Assembly: GCF_000513895.2 (NCBI RefSeq)
Contig: NZ_CP165783.1
Coordinates: 682,001 to 746,000, forward strand
DNA: 64,000 bases
Direction: 5' to 3'
From: Ensifer sp. WSM1721
Lineage (GTDB): Bacteria; Pseudomonadota; Alphaproteobacteria; Rhizobiales; Rhizobiaceae
Shown piece by piece: positions 36,688 to 47,617 of the stretch; the first letter of the stretch is position 1, and every line of letters begins with the position of its first letter. The translations under genes and the position numbers were made by a program. The notes under the pieces were generated by a model, which ran no database searches, was not told the DNA's origin, and saw only the letters and a list, made by a program, of their open reading frames with translations.

Positions 36688-37038
36688 ATGACACAGGAAC
36701 TCAACCGCATCGAAATCGATCTGGTCCCGCTCAAGCTGTTCTCCCGGCGCATGTCGGAAGGCCCGACCACTGTACCAAGCGATCCGCTCTACATGCCGTC
36801 AGACTATTCATCACGACCGAATGCTCACTCTGAAGCACATTTGATGACGTTTTGCGTCACGCCACGCGAAGCAACCGCGCGTCTCGGGCGTCAAGCTTGG
36901 CACGCCCCGACATCTGCGTTTACCCTATACGTAACTGGAACTTTGTTCGGTCTTTCGTTCTACTCGCTCGAGCTTGTCCGCCTCGTAGACGACTTTGAGG
37001 AGCTTTGCCCCGCGGAGCGTTCCTTGACCGTACATTGA
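36688..37038 (+). CDS. Hypothetical protein of low confidence
   Basis: 116 residues, starting 14 nt after the secreted-protein gene with GAGG upstream of the ATG. The first ~40 residues (MTQELNRIEIDLVPLKLFSR) look protein-like. The rest has atypical composition for this genome and could be a degraded or extended frame. No family is recognised. It may be a gene remnant whose original end is lost. Confidence 0.3.
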   Translation: MTQELNRIEIDLVPLKLFSRRMSEGPTTVPSDPLYMPSDYSSRPNAHSEAHLMTFCVTPREATARLGRQAWHAPTSAFTLYVTGTLFGLSFYSLELVRLVDDFEELCPAERSLTVH

Positions 37039-37462
37039 GTCCGTGAAATCGGCGTCTCCGAAAGGGGCGTCTGCGTCCGTGCTTGAGCACCATCGCGCTT
37101 GTTTCAAGCATCTTTCTGGTTCGCAACCGTGTCGATGCTCTTGAGCGTAGCGATCCACTTCCCGCTTATAAGTTCCCAGGGCGATGCTGTCGATCAGGTG
37201 CGACCTCTGAAAGTGAGATCGATCTGAGATTCCGAGACAGTGACTCTTCCCACTTATGGTCGCGCAGCTTGTCATCGAGAAAAAGAACCCCTCCCGGGAT
37301 CGGAAGGGGTTTGAGGGAAGGGCCGATGGAAAAACAAGGCCCACGGGAAGAATACCCGACCATAACAGTGCGCTTCCCACGTGACTATTGACTGAGAGGA
37401 AGGATCGCACATCAACATGGAGGGGACGACCTATACGCGGGTCCATGTGTTCTTATACGAAC
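37039..37462. other. Intergenic region, no confident gene
   Basis: The region holds overlapping ORFs on both strands, none with recognisable domains; base composition is less GC-rich than the neighbours. One hairpin is visible at 37286-37311 (AACCCCT and AGGGGTT arms, 12-nt loop), possibly a terminator but without a T-run on either side. It could be decayed mobile or coding DNA. Confidence 0.35.
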
Positions 37463-38098
37463 CTATGAGCCTTGCGGCTTTCCTGGCGCGAGCTTCAGCT
37501 TGTCCGCCATGCGGGCGAGTTCCGGCAAGGACTTGGCATGCATCTTCTGCATGACCTGGCTGCGGTGAACCTTCACGGTTATTTCGCTCACGCCCAGGTC
37601 GCCGGCGATCTGCTTGTTCAGTCGTCCCGCCACCACCAAGGCCATCACCTCGCGCTCCCGAGGGGTCAGGCTATCGAAACTCGCGCGCAACGTCGCCAAC
37701 GCCTTTTCATTCTCAATCCAAACGCGGTCGCGGGCCAGGCCGACGTGAACGGCGTCAAGCAGATCTTGATCGCGAAACGGCTTCGTCAGGAACTCGATCG
37801 CGCCCCCCTTCATCGCCTGGACGGACATGGGTATGTCGCCATGCCCGGTGATGAAGACGATTGGAAGCTGGAAGTTTCCGCGCGACAACTCTCGCTGCAA
37901 ATCGAGACCGCTTTGTCCCGGCAGCCGGACATCGAGGACGAGGCAGGTCGGACCGTTAGGTCGACCGGACTTGAGGAAGTCGCTCACTGAAGCGAGGAGT
38001 TTCACCTCAAAGCCGACCGATCGCAGCAGGCTGCCAAGCGCCTCGCGGACCGCCGGATCATCATCGACGACGATGACGGTTGCTGGTGCCTCGGTCAT
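37463..38098 (-). CDS. FixJ-type response regulator (receiver plus LuxR HTH)
   Basis: About 211 residues. Receiver domain with acidic pocket (VIVVDDDP), phospho-acceptor Asp56 (LVLDVRLPG), Thr in VFITGHGD and Lys in FLTKPF. The output domain is a LuxR/FixJ helix-turn-helix (LTPREREVMALVVAGRLNKQ, then IAGDLGVSEITVKVHRSQVM). ATG at 38098 has GAGGGGC upstream. Its likely partner is the large histidine kinase at 38986. Similar regulators in rhizobia include FixJ, NodW and TodT-like proteins; the target genes are unknown. Confidence 0.88.
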   Translation of the reverse strand: MTEAPATVIVVDDDPAVREALGSLLRSVGFEVKLLASVSDFLKSGRPNGPTCLVLDVRLPGQSGLDLQRELSRGNFQLPIVFITGHGDIPMSVQAMKGGAIEFLTKPFRDQDLLDAVHVGLARDRVWIENEKALATLRASFDSLTPREREVMALVVAGRLNKQIAGDLGVSEITVKVHRSQVMQKMHAKSLPELARMADKLKLAPGKPQGS

Positions 38099-38398
38099 GT
38101 CAGCGCCCCTCATGAGGGTCGGGCTCGCGGGGAGGGACCTGACCGACAGAGCGTCGATGGCGCAATGAGAACACTCCCCCTCTCTCCTCAGCCAGTCCCG
38201 CAACGAAGGCATCTCGCTTATCAAGAATGCGCCCTAATTGCCTCAGCCACAAGGCCTGTTACGAGGTGATCCTGGCTGCGCGCATAGCGTGTCGATCCTG
38301 CCGGCGACCATCGCCGGCATGCTATTCTGCAATCGACCGGACCAAAAGGATCTGCAACCTCGGCAGCTCACCGCTCGTCGCGATGACCACCGGTCCTA

Positions 38399-38426
38399 AG
38401 GAGGCTATACCATTGTATAGCCTCCT
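38399..38426. promoter_or_regulatory. Perfect 12-bp inverted repeat with 4-nt loop
   Basis: AGGAGGCTATAC, loop CATT, then GTATAGCCTCCT. It lies about 95 nt upstream of the lone receiver gene (38520) and 300 nt upstream of the divergent FixJ-like gene. The core CTATAC-N4-GTATAG also occurs at 36085. No T-run follows, so an operator is more likely than a terminator. The surrounding gap 38099-38519 holds no other recognisable feature. Confidence 0.5.
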
Positions 38427-38519
38427 ATGCCTTTGTCGCCCTTGCATGCTGATGTAAGTTATCATCTGCGCCGCAACGCTAGTTTGCAGAAACGCCTATC
38501 GCGAAATTTGGAGGCGGCA

Positions 38520-38912
38520 GTGGCAACCAAGAAGCCTCTAATTGCGATTGTCGATGACGATCAGTCGATGCGCGAGGCTACCAAAGGCCTCATGAGATCG
38601 TTGGGGTTCGACGTCGAGGCTTTTTCATCTGCCGACGATTTTTTGAAGTTCCCCAATCTCCGCCGCACGGCCTGCTTGGTAACGGACATCCATATGCCAG
38701 GAATGAGCGGGCTTGATCTGCACCGCCGGCTCGTCGCGTTGGGCGAGAGCATTCCGACGGTTCTGATCACGGCCTATCCAAACGAAAATCTGCGCGCGCG
38801 TGCGTTGGATCGCGATATTGTCTGCTATCTGGAAAAGCCGTTTGGCGAGCAGGATCTACTGAATTGTATCAGTTCTGCGCTGGCGCGCGGAAGCGATGGC
38901 GAAGGTGATTGA
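38520..38912 (+). CDS. Single-domain response regulator (receiver only)
   Basis: About 130 residues, receiver domain alone: acidic pocket IAIVDDDQSM, phospho-acceptor Asp56 (CLVTDIHMPGMSG), Thr in VLITAYP and Lys in YLEKPFG. GTG at 38520 is chosen for the GGAGG 5 nt upstream. No output domain follows. It is convergent with the large histidine kinase and divergent from the FixJ-like regulator. It may act as a phosphate sink or as a relay protein modulating that kinase. Confidence 0.85.
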   Translation: MATKKPLIAIVDDDQSMREATKGLMRSLGFDVEAFSSADDFLKFPNLRRTACLVTDIHMPGMSGLDLHRRLVALGESIPTVLITAYPNENLRARALDRDIVCYLEKPFGEQDLLNCISSALARGSDGEGD

Positions 38913-38985
38913 TCACGACCGCTGATGCCAGGCGACTCTGCAGGTCGCGAATGAGAGACGGCAGGTTTCGTCCGGACCCGCCAGC

Positions 38986-41900
38986 TCACATCGATGGCGT
39001 CTGACTGGCGCTCTCGTCCGGGTCTGAGGGCAGGGTGAATTGAAACACAGCCCCCGAAGGTTCGTTCGCCTCGGCCCATAGCCGCCCCCCGTGCGCCTCG
39101 ATGATCGAACGACAGATGGCAAGGCCCATGCCCAGACCCTCCGCTTTGGTCGTATAAAACGCCTCGAACACCCGCTCAGCACTCTGGCGCTCCAGCCCGA
39201 CGCCGGTGTCCTGTACCGCCACCAGCATGGCCCCGGATGGGTCGCGTCGAGACCTGATCAGCAGCTCGCGGGGCCGGTTCGCCACCTGCTTCATGGCCTC
39301 GATGCCGTTCATCACCAGGTTCAGAATGACCTGCTGCAACTGGACCCGGTCGCCTGCAACGGGCGGGAGGTCGGGCGCCAGCTCGGTCCGCAGCAGGATC
39401 CGGTGGCGGCGGATCTCACCCTCGACGAGGGCGACTGAATCTTCGACGAGGCCGTTCAGGTCCACCGGCGCCGTGACGGTGGCTGTCTTCTTAAGAAGCG
39501 CGCGCACCCGGCCGATCACCTCGCCGGCCCGGTGGCCGTCCCGGACGATGCGCTCCAGCGTCTCCCGCGCCTCACCGATGTTGGGGGGCTGGGTCGCGAG
39601 CCAGCGCAGGGCCGCATTCGCATTGGTGACCACGGCGGCCAGCGGCTGGTTTACCTCATGGGCGATCGAGGAGGTTAGCGCGCCCATCGTCGTCACGCGC
39701 GTGACGTGTGCAAGCTCGGCCTGCGTCTTCTGCAGCGCCTCCTCGGCCCGCTTGCGGTCCTCGATGTCGACGAGAAAACCATACCATTTGAGAATGTTTC
39801 CGTGCTCGTCCCTGAGCGGGACGGCACTTTCAAACCACCAGCGATATTCGCCGTCAGCCGCACGACGAATCCTGACCTCGGCCTCGAATGGGTGGCCCGT
39901 GGCCAAGGACGTGTGCCACTTGGACCTATACTGCTCGACGTCGTCCGAGTGGAATCGGGCTTCGGGCTCCCAGCTCGCTCCCGACCTTCCGTCAAGGGAC
40001 AGGCCTGTGAACTCCTGCACCCGCCGGTTGATGAAATCGACACGGCCGTCGGGCAGGGCTGTCCACACCATCGCCGGAACGGTCTCGATCACCTGGCGAA
40101 GCTCGTCTTCGCTTCGCCGGGCCGCCTCTTCGGCGCGCTTGCGCTCGGTGACATCCTCGCAGACGATCAGGATGACGGGTCGCTTCTTGATCACCATCGC
40201 GCGGGCCGTCTCGCGAACCCAGACCATCGAGCCGTCCTTGCGAATCTTGCGTAGCTCCCAGCTCATCGCTTCGCCGAGATGGTCGAGGCAGGCCGCCGCA
40301 TGTCTCTGGACCGCGTCTCGATCCGCCTCGTGAAAGATGTCCTTTACCGGTCGGCCGACGAGTTCGTCGACCGTGTAGCCGAGCTGCTCTGCGCCGAAGG
40401 GATTCACGGACACGATCGTGCCAGTCGCGTCCACCATGAAGTACATCGTCGGATTGTTCTCGAATACGGCCCTCCACTGCTCCTCGCTGTCTCGCAGTGC
40501 TTCTTCCGCCCGCTTGCGTTCGGTGATGTCCTGGATCGTACCAAACATGCTGCGGGGCCGGCCCGATGCGTCCCTGGTGAGGTCGCCCTGGCTGTGAACG
40601 ATGCGCAGTTCGCCGTTGGGCCGGACGATGCGGTACTCCAATTCGTAGCGCGATTCGCCGCGCACGGCCTTCGCTGCTGCCAGGCTCCAGAACGATCGAT
40701 CGTCTGGATGTATCCGCTCAGTCGCCTCGGCCAGACTGACGGGCGTGCCGGCCCGCGGCGTCAGCCCAAAGATGCGGTATGTCTCGTCTGACCAGGTAAG
40801 ACGATCCGTGCCGAGGTCGCGCTCCCAGTAGCCGACATGGGCGACGCGTTGAGCCTCCGCAAAGTTGGCCTCGCTTCGACGCAAGCCCTCCAACGTCTCC
40901 TTGAGCCGGGACGTCATCAGAGCGAAGGCCTGTGCGAGCAGGCCGACTTCGTCATTTTGACGAACCTTGGGCACCTCTCGCCATTCCCCCTTTGCGATCG
41001 CATGTGCCGCCTGGGTGAGGGCTGTCAGCGGTCGCAAGGTGCGTCCGACCATCCCTAGTCCGAGGACCGCGAAGAGTGCGACAATGACCGCGCCGGCGAC
41101 AATCGAAAGGTAGGCCGCACGATACACGGGCCGCAGGAAATCCGAAGCTGGTACCGCCGAGACGATGGTCCACTTAAGTGCACCGGGCGCAGCGTGATCG
41201 ACTGCGGCATAGATCGTGCCGCGCTCGGGATCACTGAAAGAAAACACGCGCGGCCCAGCGGACGAGGACTCGGCGATGCCAGGATCTCGACCAAGGTGGC
41301 GGGCGCTTGCGCGCACGATGGGATCGGCGGCCTCCGATGCCTTCAGCCGCCGATGCCCGCCATCCGCAGCAATTTTGACGGGTGAAACTCCTCCCGACGC
41401 GCCAATCAAATGTCCGCTGGCATCGATGATGAAGGCCCGCCCGTTCTCGCCGATCTCAAGTGTCTGCAAGAATCGTGAAAGCTGTGTCAGGATGAGATCG
41501 ATCCCGCACACTCCGACGAATTTGCCATCCTTGTCGAACACCGGGGCGGAGAGCGAGACGCCCAGAATCGGCTCGACTAGACCGAGATAGGGCTCGGTCC
41601 AATACCGCTCGCCGGTTTCTTTCGCCTGCGCGTACCAGATCTTTCCGCGTGAATCGAACGCGCGCTCGGATTTCCGCAAACGTCCGACCCCGCCGCCGGG
41701 CAACGCTTCGAACTCGCGCACGACGCCAGCGCGAAAATCGTCGGTCATCAGAAACACGGCGCTCGAGTCTGCCAATCGCCCGACCGAAACGAGCCCGCCC
41801 GCCTCGTTGCCGAAAAACATCCAGTCGACGTCGGGTTCCTCGGCCAGCAAGCCATGGAGTTCCTGTGCGACAGCATGCGGGTTGCCGAGCGATACGTCGT

Positions 41901-42117
41901 GACGAACCAGACCGCCGGCCAACCGCGATACCGCTTTGTCGGCGCCGCGCACCAAATGCCCGACGTCGCGATGCACTGCTTGCGTCACCTCTCGGATCAA
42001 ACGTTCGGACATGATCGAGACGATGACGTTTCCCGTCCAAATCCATAGACCGGCCAGGACGAGACTTAGAACGAGAACGACGCCAACGACAGGGAAGATT
42101 AAGCGGTGCCGTAACAT
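38986..42117 (-). CDS. Membrane sensor histidine kinase with Cache, HAMP and three PAS domains
   Basis: About 1043 residues. A membrane helix (~residues 10-30), a large periplasmic dCache-like domain to ~340 (GKIWYAQAKETGERYWTEPY, GVCGIDLILTQLSRFL), a second helix, HAMP (~365-415), PAS/PAC units around 425-545, 555-670 and 680-800, then HisKA with His820 (IAHEVNQPLAAV) and an HATPase domain ending in GLGMGLAICRSIIEAHGGR. ATG at 42117 with GGGG upstream is used. Upstream an inverted repeat CATAAG-N4-CTTATG is at 42301-42316. It probably phosphorylates the nearby FixJ-like and receiver proteins in response to an external small ligand. Confidence 0.88.
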   Translation of the reverse strand: MLRHRLIFPVVGVVLVLSLVLAGLWIWTGNVIVSIMSERLIREVTQAVHRDVGHLVRGADKAVSRLAGGLVRHDVSLGNPHAVAQELHGLLAEEPDVDWMFFGNEAGGLVSVGRLADSSAVFLMTDDFRAGVVREFEALPGGGVGRLRKSERAFDSRGKIWYAQAKETGERYWTEPYLGLVEPILGVSLSAPVFDKDGKFVGVCGIDLILTQLSRFLQTLEIGENGRAFIIDASGHLIGASGGVSPVKIAADGGHRRLKASEAADPIVRASARHLGRDPGIAESSSAGPRVFSFSDPERGTIYAAVDHAAPGALKWTIVSAVPASDFLRPVYRAAYLSIVAGAVIVALFAVLGLGMVGRTLRPLTALTQAAHAIAKGEWREVPKVRQNDEVGLLAQAFALMTSRLKETLEGLRRSEANFAEAQRVAHVGYWERDLGTDRLTWSDETYRIFGLTPRAGTPVSLAEATERIHPDDRSFWSLAAAKAVRGESRYELEYRIVRPNGELRIVHSQGDLTRDASGRPRSMFGTIQDITERKRAEEALRDSEEQWRAVFENNPTMYFMVDATGTIVSVNPFGAEQLGYTVDELVGRPVKDIFHEADRDAVQRHAAACLDHLGEAMSWELRKIRKDGSMVWVRETARAMVIKKRPVILIVCEDVTERKRAEEAARRSEDELRQVIETVPAMVWTALPDGRVDFINRRVQEFTGLSLDGRSGASWEPEARFHSDDVEQYRSKWHTSLATGHPFEAEVRIRRAADGEYRWWFESAVPLRDEHGNILKWYGFLVDIEDRKRAEEALQKTQAELAHVTRVTTMGALTSSIAHEVNQPLAAVVTNANAALRWLATQPPNIGEARETLERIVRDGHRAGEVIGRVRALLKKTATVTAPVDLNGLVEDSVALVEGEIRRHRILLRTELAPDLPPVAGDRVQLQQVILNLVMNGIEAMKQVANRPRELLIRSRRDPSGAMLVAVQDTGVGLERQSAERVFEAFYTTKAEGLGMGLAICRSIIEAHGGRLWAEANEPSGAVFQFTLPSDPDESASQTPSM

Positions 42118-42348
42118 GATCCCCGAGTTCCCCCCGGACAACAGATCAATATTCTCTATTGCTCATACTGCGCCTGCGGAGAGGCTCCGGCAATCCGTGG
42201 CTCGATGATCCCGCCGAGTGGCTCGAGTGGGAGGTCTGTCGACGCTCATGTCCGCGACGCGTCGTCGATTCCAGGCCGCTGAGACCCAGCAAGAGAGTTC
42301 CATAAGCTATCTTATGCGATCCGCGTGTGTAGCCGGGTGGGTTCAAGG

Positions 42349-43440
42349 ATGAAGTGCGACTTGCGATAGATACCAATGGGTTATCACTCGCAAGGAATGC
42401 TCATGAGACGCACCTACTCCCAGATCGATATGGATGAACGTCGTAGGATCGCTCGCTGGCGAGCGGCCGGCCTGAGCGCCACCGTCATCGCCGAGAAGCT
42501 CGGCCGGCATCGCTCGACGATTTTCCGCGAGCTCAAGCGGAATGCTTTTGAGGATCCGCAGATGCCGGATCTGAGCGGCTACTATTGCGTGACCGCCAAC
42601 GAGATGGCACGTGAGCGCAGAGCCAAGCTGCGCAAGCTCGCCCGGTTCTCCCATGTGCGCCAATCGGTGATCGAGCGCATCATACATGGCTGGTCACCAC
42701 AGCAGATCGCCGGCCGCATGCGGCTGGAGCGCCATCCGATTTGCGTCAGTTACGAGACGATCTACAAGTTCGCCTATTCCGCAGACGGCCAGGCCATCAA
42801 GCTGTGGCGGCACCTGCCGGAGCGTCGCGCGAGACGCAGACCGCGGCATGCCCGACGGCGTAACGGTCGCCGCTTCAGCCCGGAACTCAACATTCTTCAT
42901 CGTCCTGACACTGTCGCCGAACGCAAGCAGTTCGGGTATTGGGAGTGCGATCTCATTCAGTTTCGCAAGAAGTTCGGCAAGGCCAACGTGACGTCACTGG
43001 TCGAGCGGGTCAGCCGCTTTGCGGTGTTCCTGCGCAACAACGACCGGCAATCGAAACCGATCATGGACGGGCTGATCGAGGTGCTCCAACCCCTGCCCAA
43101 CGCTGCGCGACGCTCCATCACCTTCGACCGTGGCACTGAGTTCAGCGAATGGCCCTATCTGCAGGCCGGCATCGGAACGCAGACATGGTTCTGCGACCCG
43201 CAGTCGCCCTGGCAGAAAGGCACGGTCGAGAACACCAATGGCGGGGTTCGCAAATGGCTTTCGAGAGAGGTGGATCCCCTGTCGATCACCGACGGCGAGC
43301 TGAAGGACATCTGCGATCGGCTCAACTCGACACCGCGGAAGTGCCTCGGCTACCGAACGCCCGCGGAAGTCTTCCGCAAGAAACTGCTCGCGCAAATGCG
43401 ACGTGTCGGTTAGCGTTACATGCGTAAGTCGCAGTTCGCC
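42349..43440 (+). mobile_element. IS30-family insertion sequence
   Basis: About 1.1 kb. The transposase is flanked by imperfect inverted repeats: left GAAGTGCGACTTGCGATAG (from 42351), right, read on the minus strand, GAACTGCGACTTACGCATG (ending at 43438). They agree at about 16 of 24 positions. The element appears complete. It lies between the histidine kinase promoter region and the 3' end of katG and does not interrupt a recognisable gene. Exact ends and target duplication are uncertain by a few nt. Confidence 0.8.
42403..43413 (+). CDS. IS30-family transposase
   Basis: About 336 residues. The N-terminal helix-turn-helix is typical of IS30 (YSQIDMDERRRIARWRAAGL, then VIAEKLGRHRSTIFRELKRN). 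The DDE catalytic triad is visible: Asp in GYWECDLIQF, Asp in ITFDRGTEF and Glu in SPWQKGTVENTNG. The reading frame is intact, so the element may be active. ATG at 42403 with AAGGA upstream is preferred over the ATG at 42376. Confidence 0.92.
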   Translation: MRRTYSQIDMDERRRIARWRAAGLSATVIAEKLGRHRSTIFRELKRNAFEDPQMPDLSGYYCVTANEMARERRAKLRKLARFSHVRQSVIERIIHGWSPQQIAGRMRLERHPICVSYETIYKFAYSADGQAIKLWRHLPERRARRRPRHARRRNGRRFSPELNILHRPDTVAERKQFGYWECDLIQFRKKFGKANVTSLVERVSRFAVFLRNNDRQSKPIMDGLIEVLQPLPNAARRSITFDRGTEFSEWPYLQAGIGTQTWFCDPQSPWQKGTVENTNGGVRKWLSREVDPLSITDGELKDICDRLNSTPRKCLGYRTPAEVFRKKLLAQMRRVG

Positions 43441-43498
43441 ATGAACTTACACGGCTTGGACGCAGCTCAATGCCACGTCCAAGCCGAGGCCCTGCCGA

Positions 43499-45825
<2,327 letters not shown>

Positions 45826-45850
45826 CTGATCGTCGCGATAAGTTGAAATT

Positions 45851-46807
45851 ATGAAAAATCTCACTCTGAAACAGCTTCGCTATTTCGAGGCTTTGGCACG
45901 CCATGGTCGCTTTCGGCTCGCCGCCGACGCCTGCGCGATTTCTCAGCCAGCGCTATCGATGCAAATCAAGGAACTTGAAGAAGAATTGGGCAGCGACCTC
46001 TTCGAACGCAGCGCACGTGAAGTGAAGCTGACCGCGTTCGGTCAGACGTTCGCGCTACGGGTCCGTGACATTCTTCGTGCGGTGGATGAATTGGGAGACC
46101 TCGCCCGCGCTTCCCGAGATCCGTTCCTGGCGCGCCTCAGAATCGGGGTCATCCCAACAATTGCGCCCTACCTGTTACCGACCATCATAAACGACCTCAA
46201 CAGAACGTTTGACGGTATTCAAATACAGGTGCGTGAGACGCAAACGACAAAACTGATTCACGAACTGGCGCAAGGCGAGTTGGACACCGCAATCGTTGCG
46301 TTGCCTGTGTCGGAACCCTCTTTCACCGAGCTCAAGTTGTTCGAGGAGGAGTTCGTTCTGGTCCGACGCCGCGAAGACGCGCGCAAGCCGGTACCCGAAC
46401 GCGAGGCGCTGCGCGAGATGCGATTGCTTCTGCTCGAGGAAGGGCACTGCTTCCGCGAACAGGCTTTGTCGTTCTGCAGTATAGGATCGACGCGACCCCG
46501 AGAAGTCATGGAGGGTAGCTCACTCTCCACTTTGGTCCAGATGGTCAGTGCAGGTATCGGTATAACGTTAATCCCGGAGATGGCGGTGCCGGTGGAAACG
46601 CGCTCAGCGCATGTCTCGATCTCTCGTTTCCAGGCTCCACGGCCTTCGCGCACGATCGGGATGATTTGGCGCAATTCGACGCCCCTGACCAAACAGCTTC
46701 TGCAGATTTCGGAGGTGGTTCGCCGGTCAGCCGATGCCGCGCGCGAACGGCATTTTTCGATCGCCGGTGGGGACTGGACCAGAGAGGCGCCCGCCCTGAA
46801 CGGGTAG
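45851..46807 (+). CDS. oxyR: Peroxide-sensing LysR regulator OxyR
   Basis: 318 residues. Helix-turn-helix GRFRLAADACAISQPALSMQ IKELEEELG is typical. The redox pair is conserved: Cys200 and Cys209 in EEGHCFREQALSFC, corresponding to C199 and C208 of E. coli OxyR, which form the peroxide-induced disulphide. This distinguishes it from generic LysR proteins. Divergent katG is its obvious target. Confidence 0.92.
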   Translation: MKNLTLKQLRYFEALARHGRFRLAADACAISQPALSMQIKELEEELGSDLFERSAREVKLTAFGQTFALRVRDILRAVDELGDLARASRDPFLARLRIGVIPTIAPYLLPTIINDLNRTFDGIQIQVRETQTTKLIHELAQGELDTAIVALPVSEPSFTELKLFEEEFVLVRRREDARKPVPEREALREMRLLLLEEGHCFREQALSFCSIGSTRPREVMEGSSLSTLVQMVSAGIGITLIPEMAVPVETRSAHVSISRFQAPRPSRTIGMIWRNSTPLTKQLLQISEVVRRSADAARERHFSIAGGDWTREAPALNG

Positions 46808-46913
46808 AGGCGAGTCCGTCGGGGCGCCAGCGTGCTGCGTGAACCATCGCCGCATTTGGTGACTTGCCATACAGCCAAAGCTGCAGGAGAGTCGACGTGG
46901 GGAGGAGCTCTCG

Positions 46914-47525
46914 ATGGGCATCTACAGCGACGTCATCCTGCCGAAGCTCTGCGACCTTTCGATGCGCAACGAGCGCCTGCGCCCCTATCGCGAGCGCGTG
47001 ATCGGCGCGGCTGAGGGCCGTGTCCTGGAGATCGGCAGCGGCTCCGGCCTGAACCTGCCATTCTATCGCCCGGCAGTGCGAGAAATACTGGCGCTCGAGC
47101 CCGCGCCAAGTCTTCTGGCTTTGGCGCGCCGGGCCCCGCATCCGGAGATGCCGGTGAGTTTCATCGAAGCGTCGGCAGAGGCCATTCCACTCGACGACAG
47201 GAGCGTCGACACGGTCGTGACGACCTGGACCTTGTGCACCATTCCGGGGGGCTCGGCGGCGCTCGCGGAAATGCGCCGCGTGCTCAGACCGGAAGGCAAG
47301 CTGCTTTTCGTCGAACACGGACAGTCGCCTGATCGCGGAGTGCGCTGGTGGCAGGATAGCCTCACGCCGGTCTGGCGGCGCATCAGCGGCGGCTGTCACC
47401 TCAATCGCCCGATCCGGTCTATGATAGAAGGCGCCGGTTTCCGGATCGACAGGGTCGAGACCGGCTACATGGCCGGGCCGAAGCCGATGACCTTCATGTA
47501 CGAAGGCAGCGCCCGTCCGAACTGA
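46914..47525 (+). CDS. SAM-dependent methyltransferase (class I)
   Basis: 203 residues. The SAM-binding motif I is RVLEIGSGSGLNLPFY, followed by LALEPAPSLLALA and the motif IV region VDTVVTTWTLCTI. MRRVLRPEGKLLFVEHGQSP resembles UbiE-like and small-thiol/METTL7-like methyltransferases. GGAGGAG precedes the ATG. It is downstream of oxyR on the same strand (106 nt). The substrate is unknown. Confidence 0.82.
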   Translation: MGIYSDVILPKLCDLSMRNERLRPYRERVIGAAEGRVLEIGSGSGLNLPFYRPAVREILALEPAPSLLALARRAPHPEMPVSFIEASAEAIPLDDRSVDTVVTTWTLCTIPGGSAALAEMRRVLRPEGKLLFVEHGQSPDRGVRWWQDSLTPVWRRISGGCHLNRPIRSMIEGAGFRIDRVETGYMAGPKPMTFMYEGSARPN

Positions 47526-47617
47526 CGAGAACCCCACGGCGGCGGCCAAGCGCGCATGGGCTTGGCGCGGTGCTCAAGATGCGAGCAATGCCCTCGCCGC
47601 GGGTGGCGCCGACCAGA

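Noticed and set aside
36086..36694. 202-residue ORF on the minus strand
   Set aside because: Antisense to the secreted Cys-rich protein, which has a paralogue and a signal peptide.
37286..37311. Hairpin as a rho-independent terminator
   Set aside because: Stem of 7 bp with a 12-nt loop and no U-run on either strand.
36925..37446. 173-residue ORF on the minus strand
   Set aside because: No domain, weak start and overlaps another weak ORF; kept only as an unusual region.
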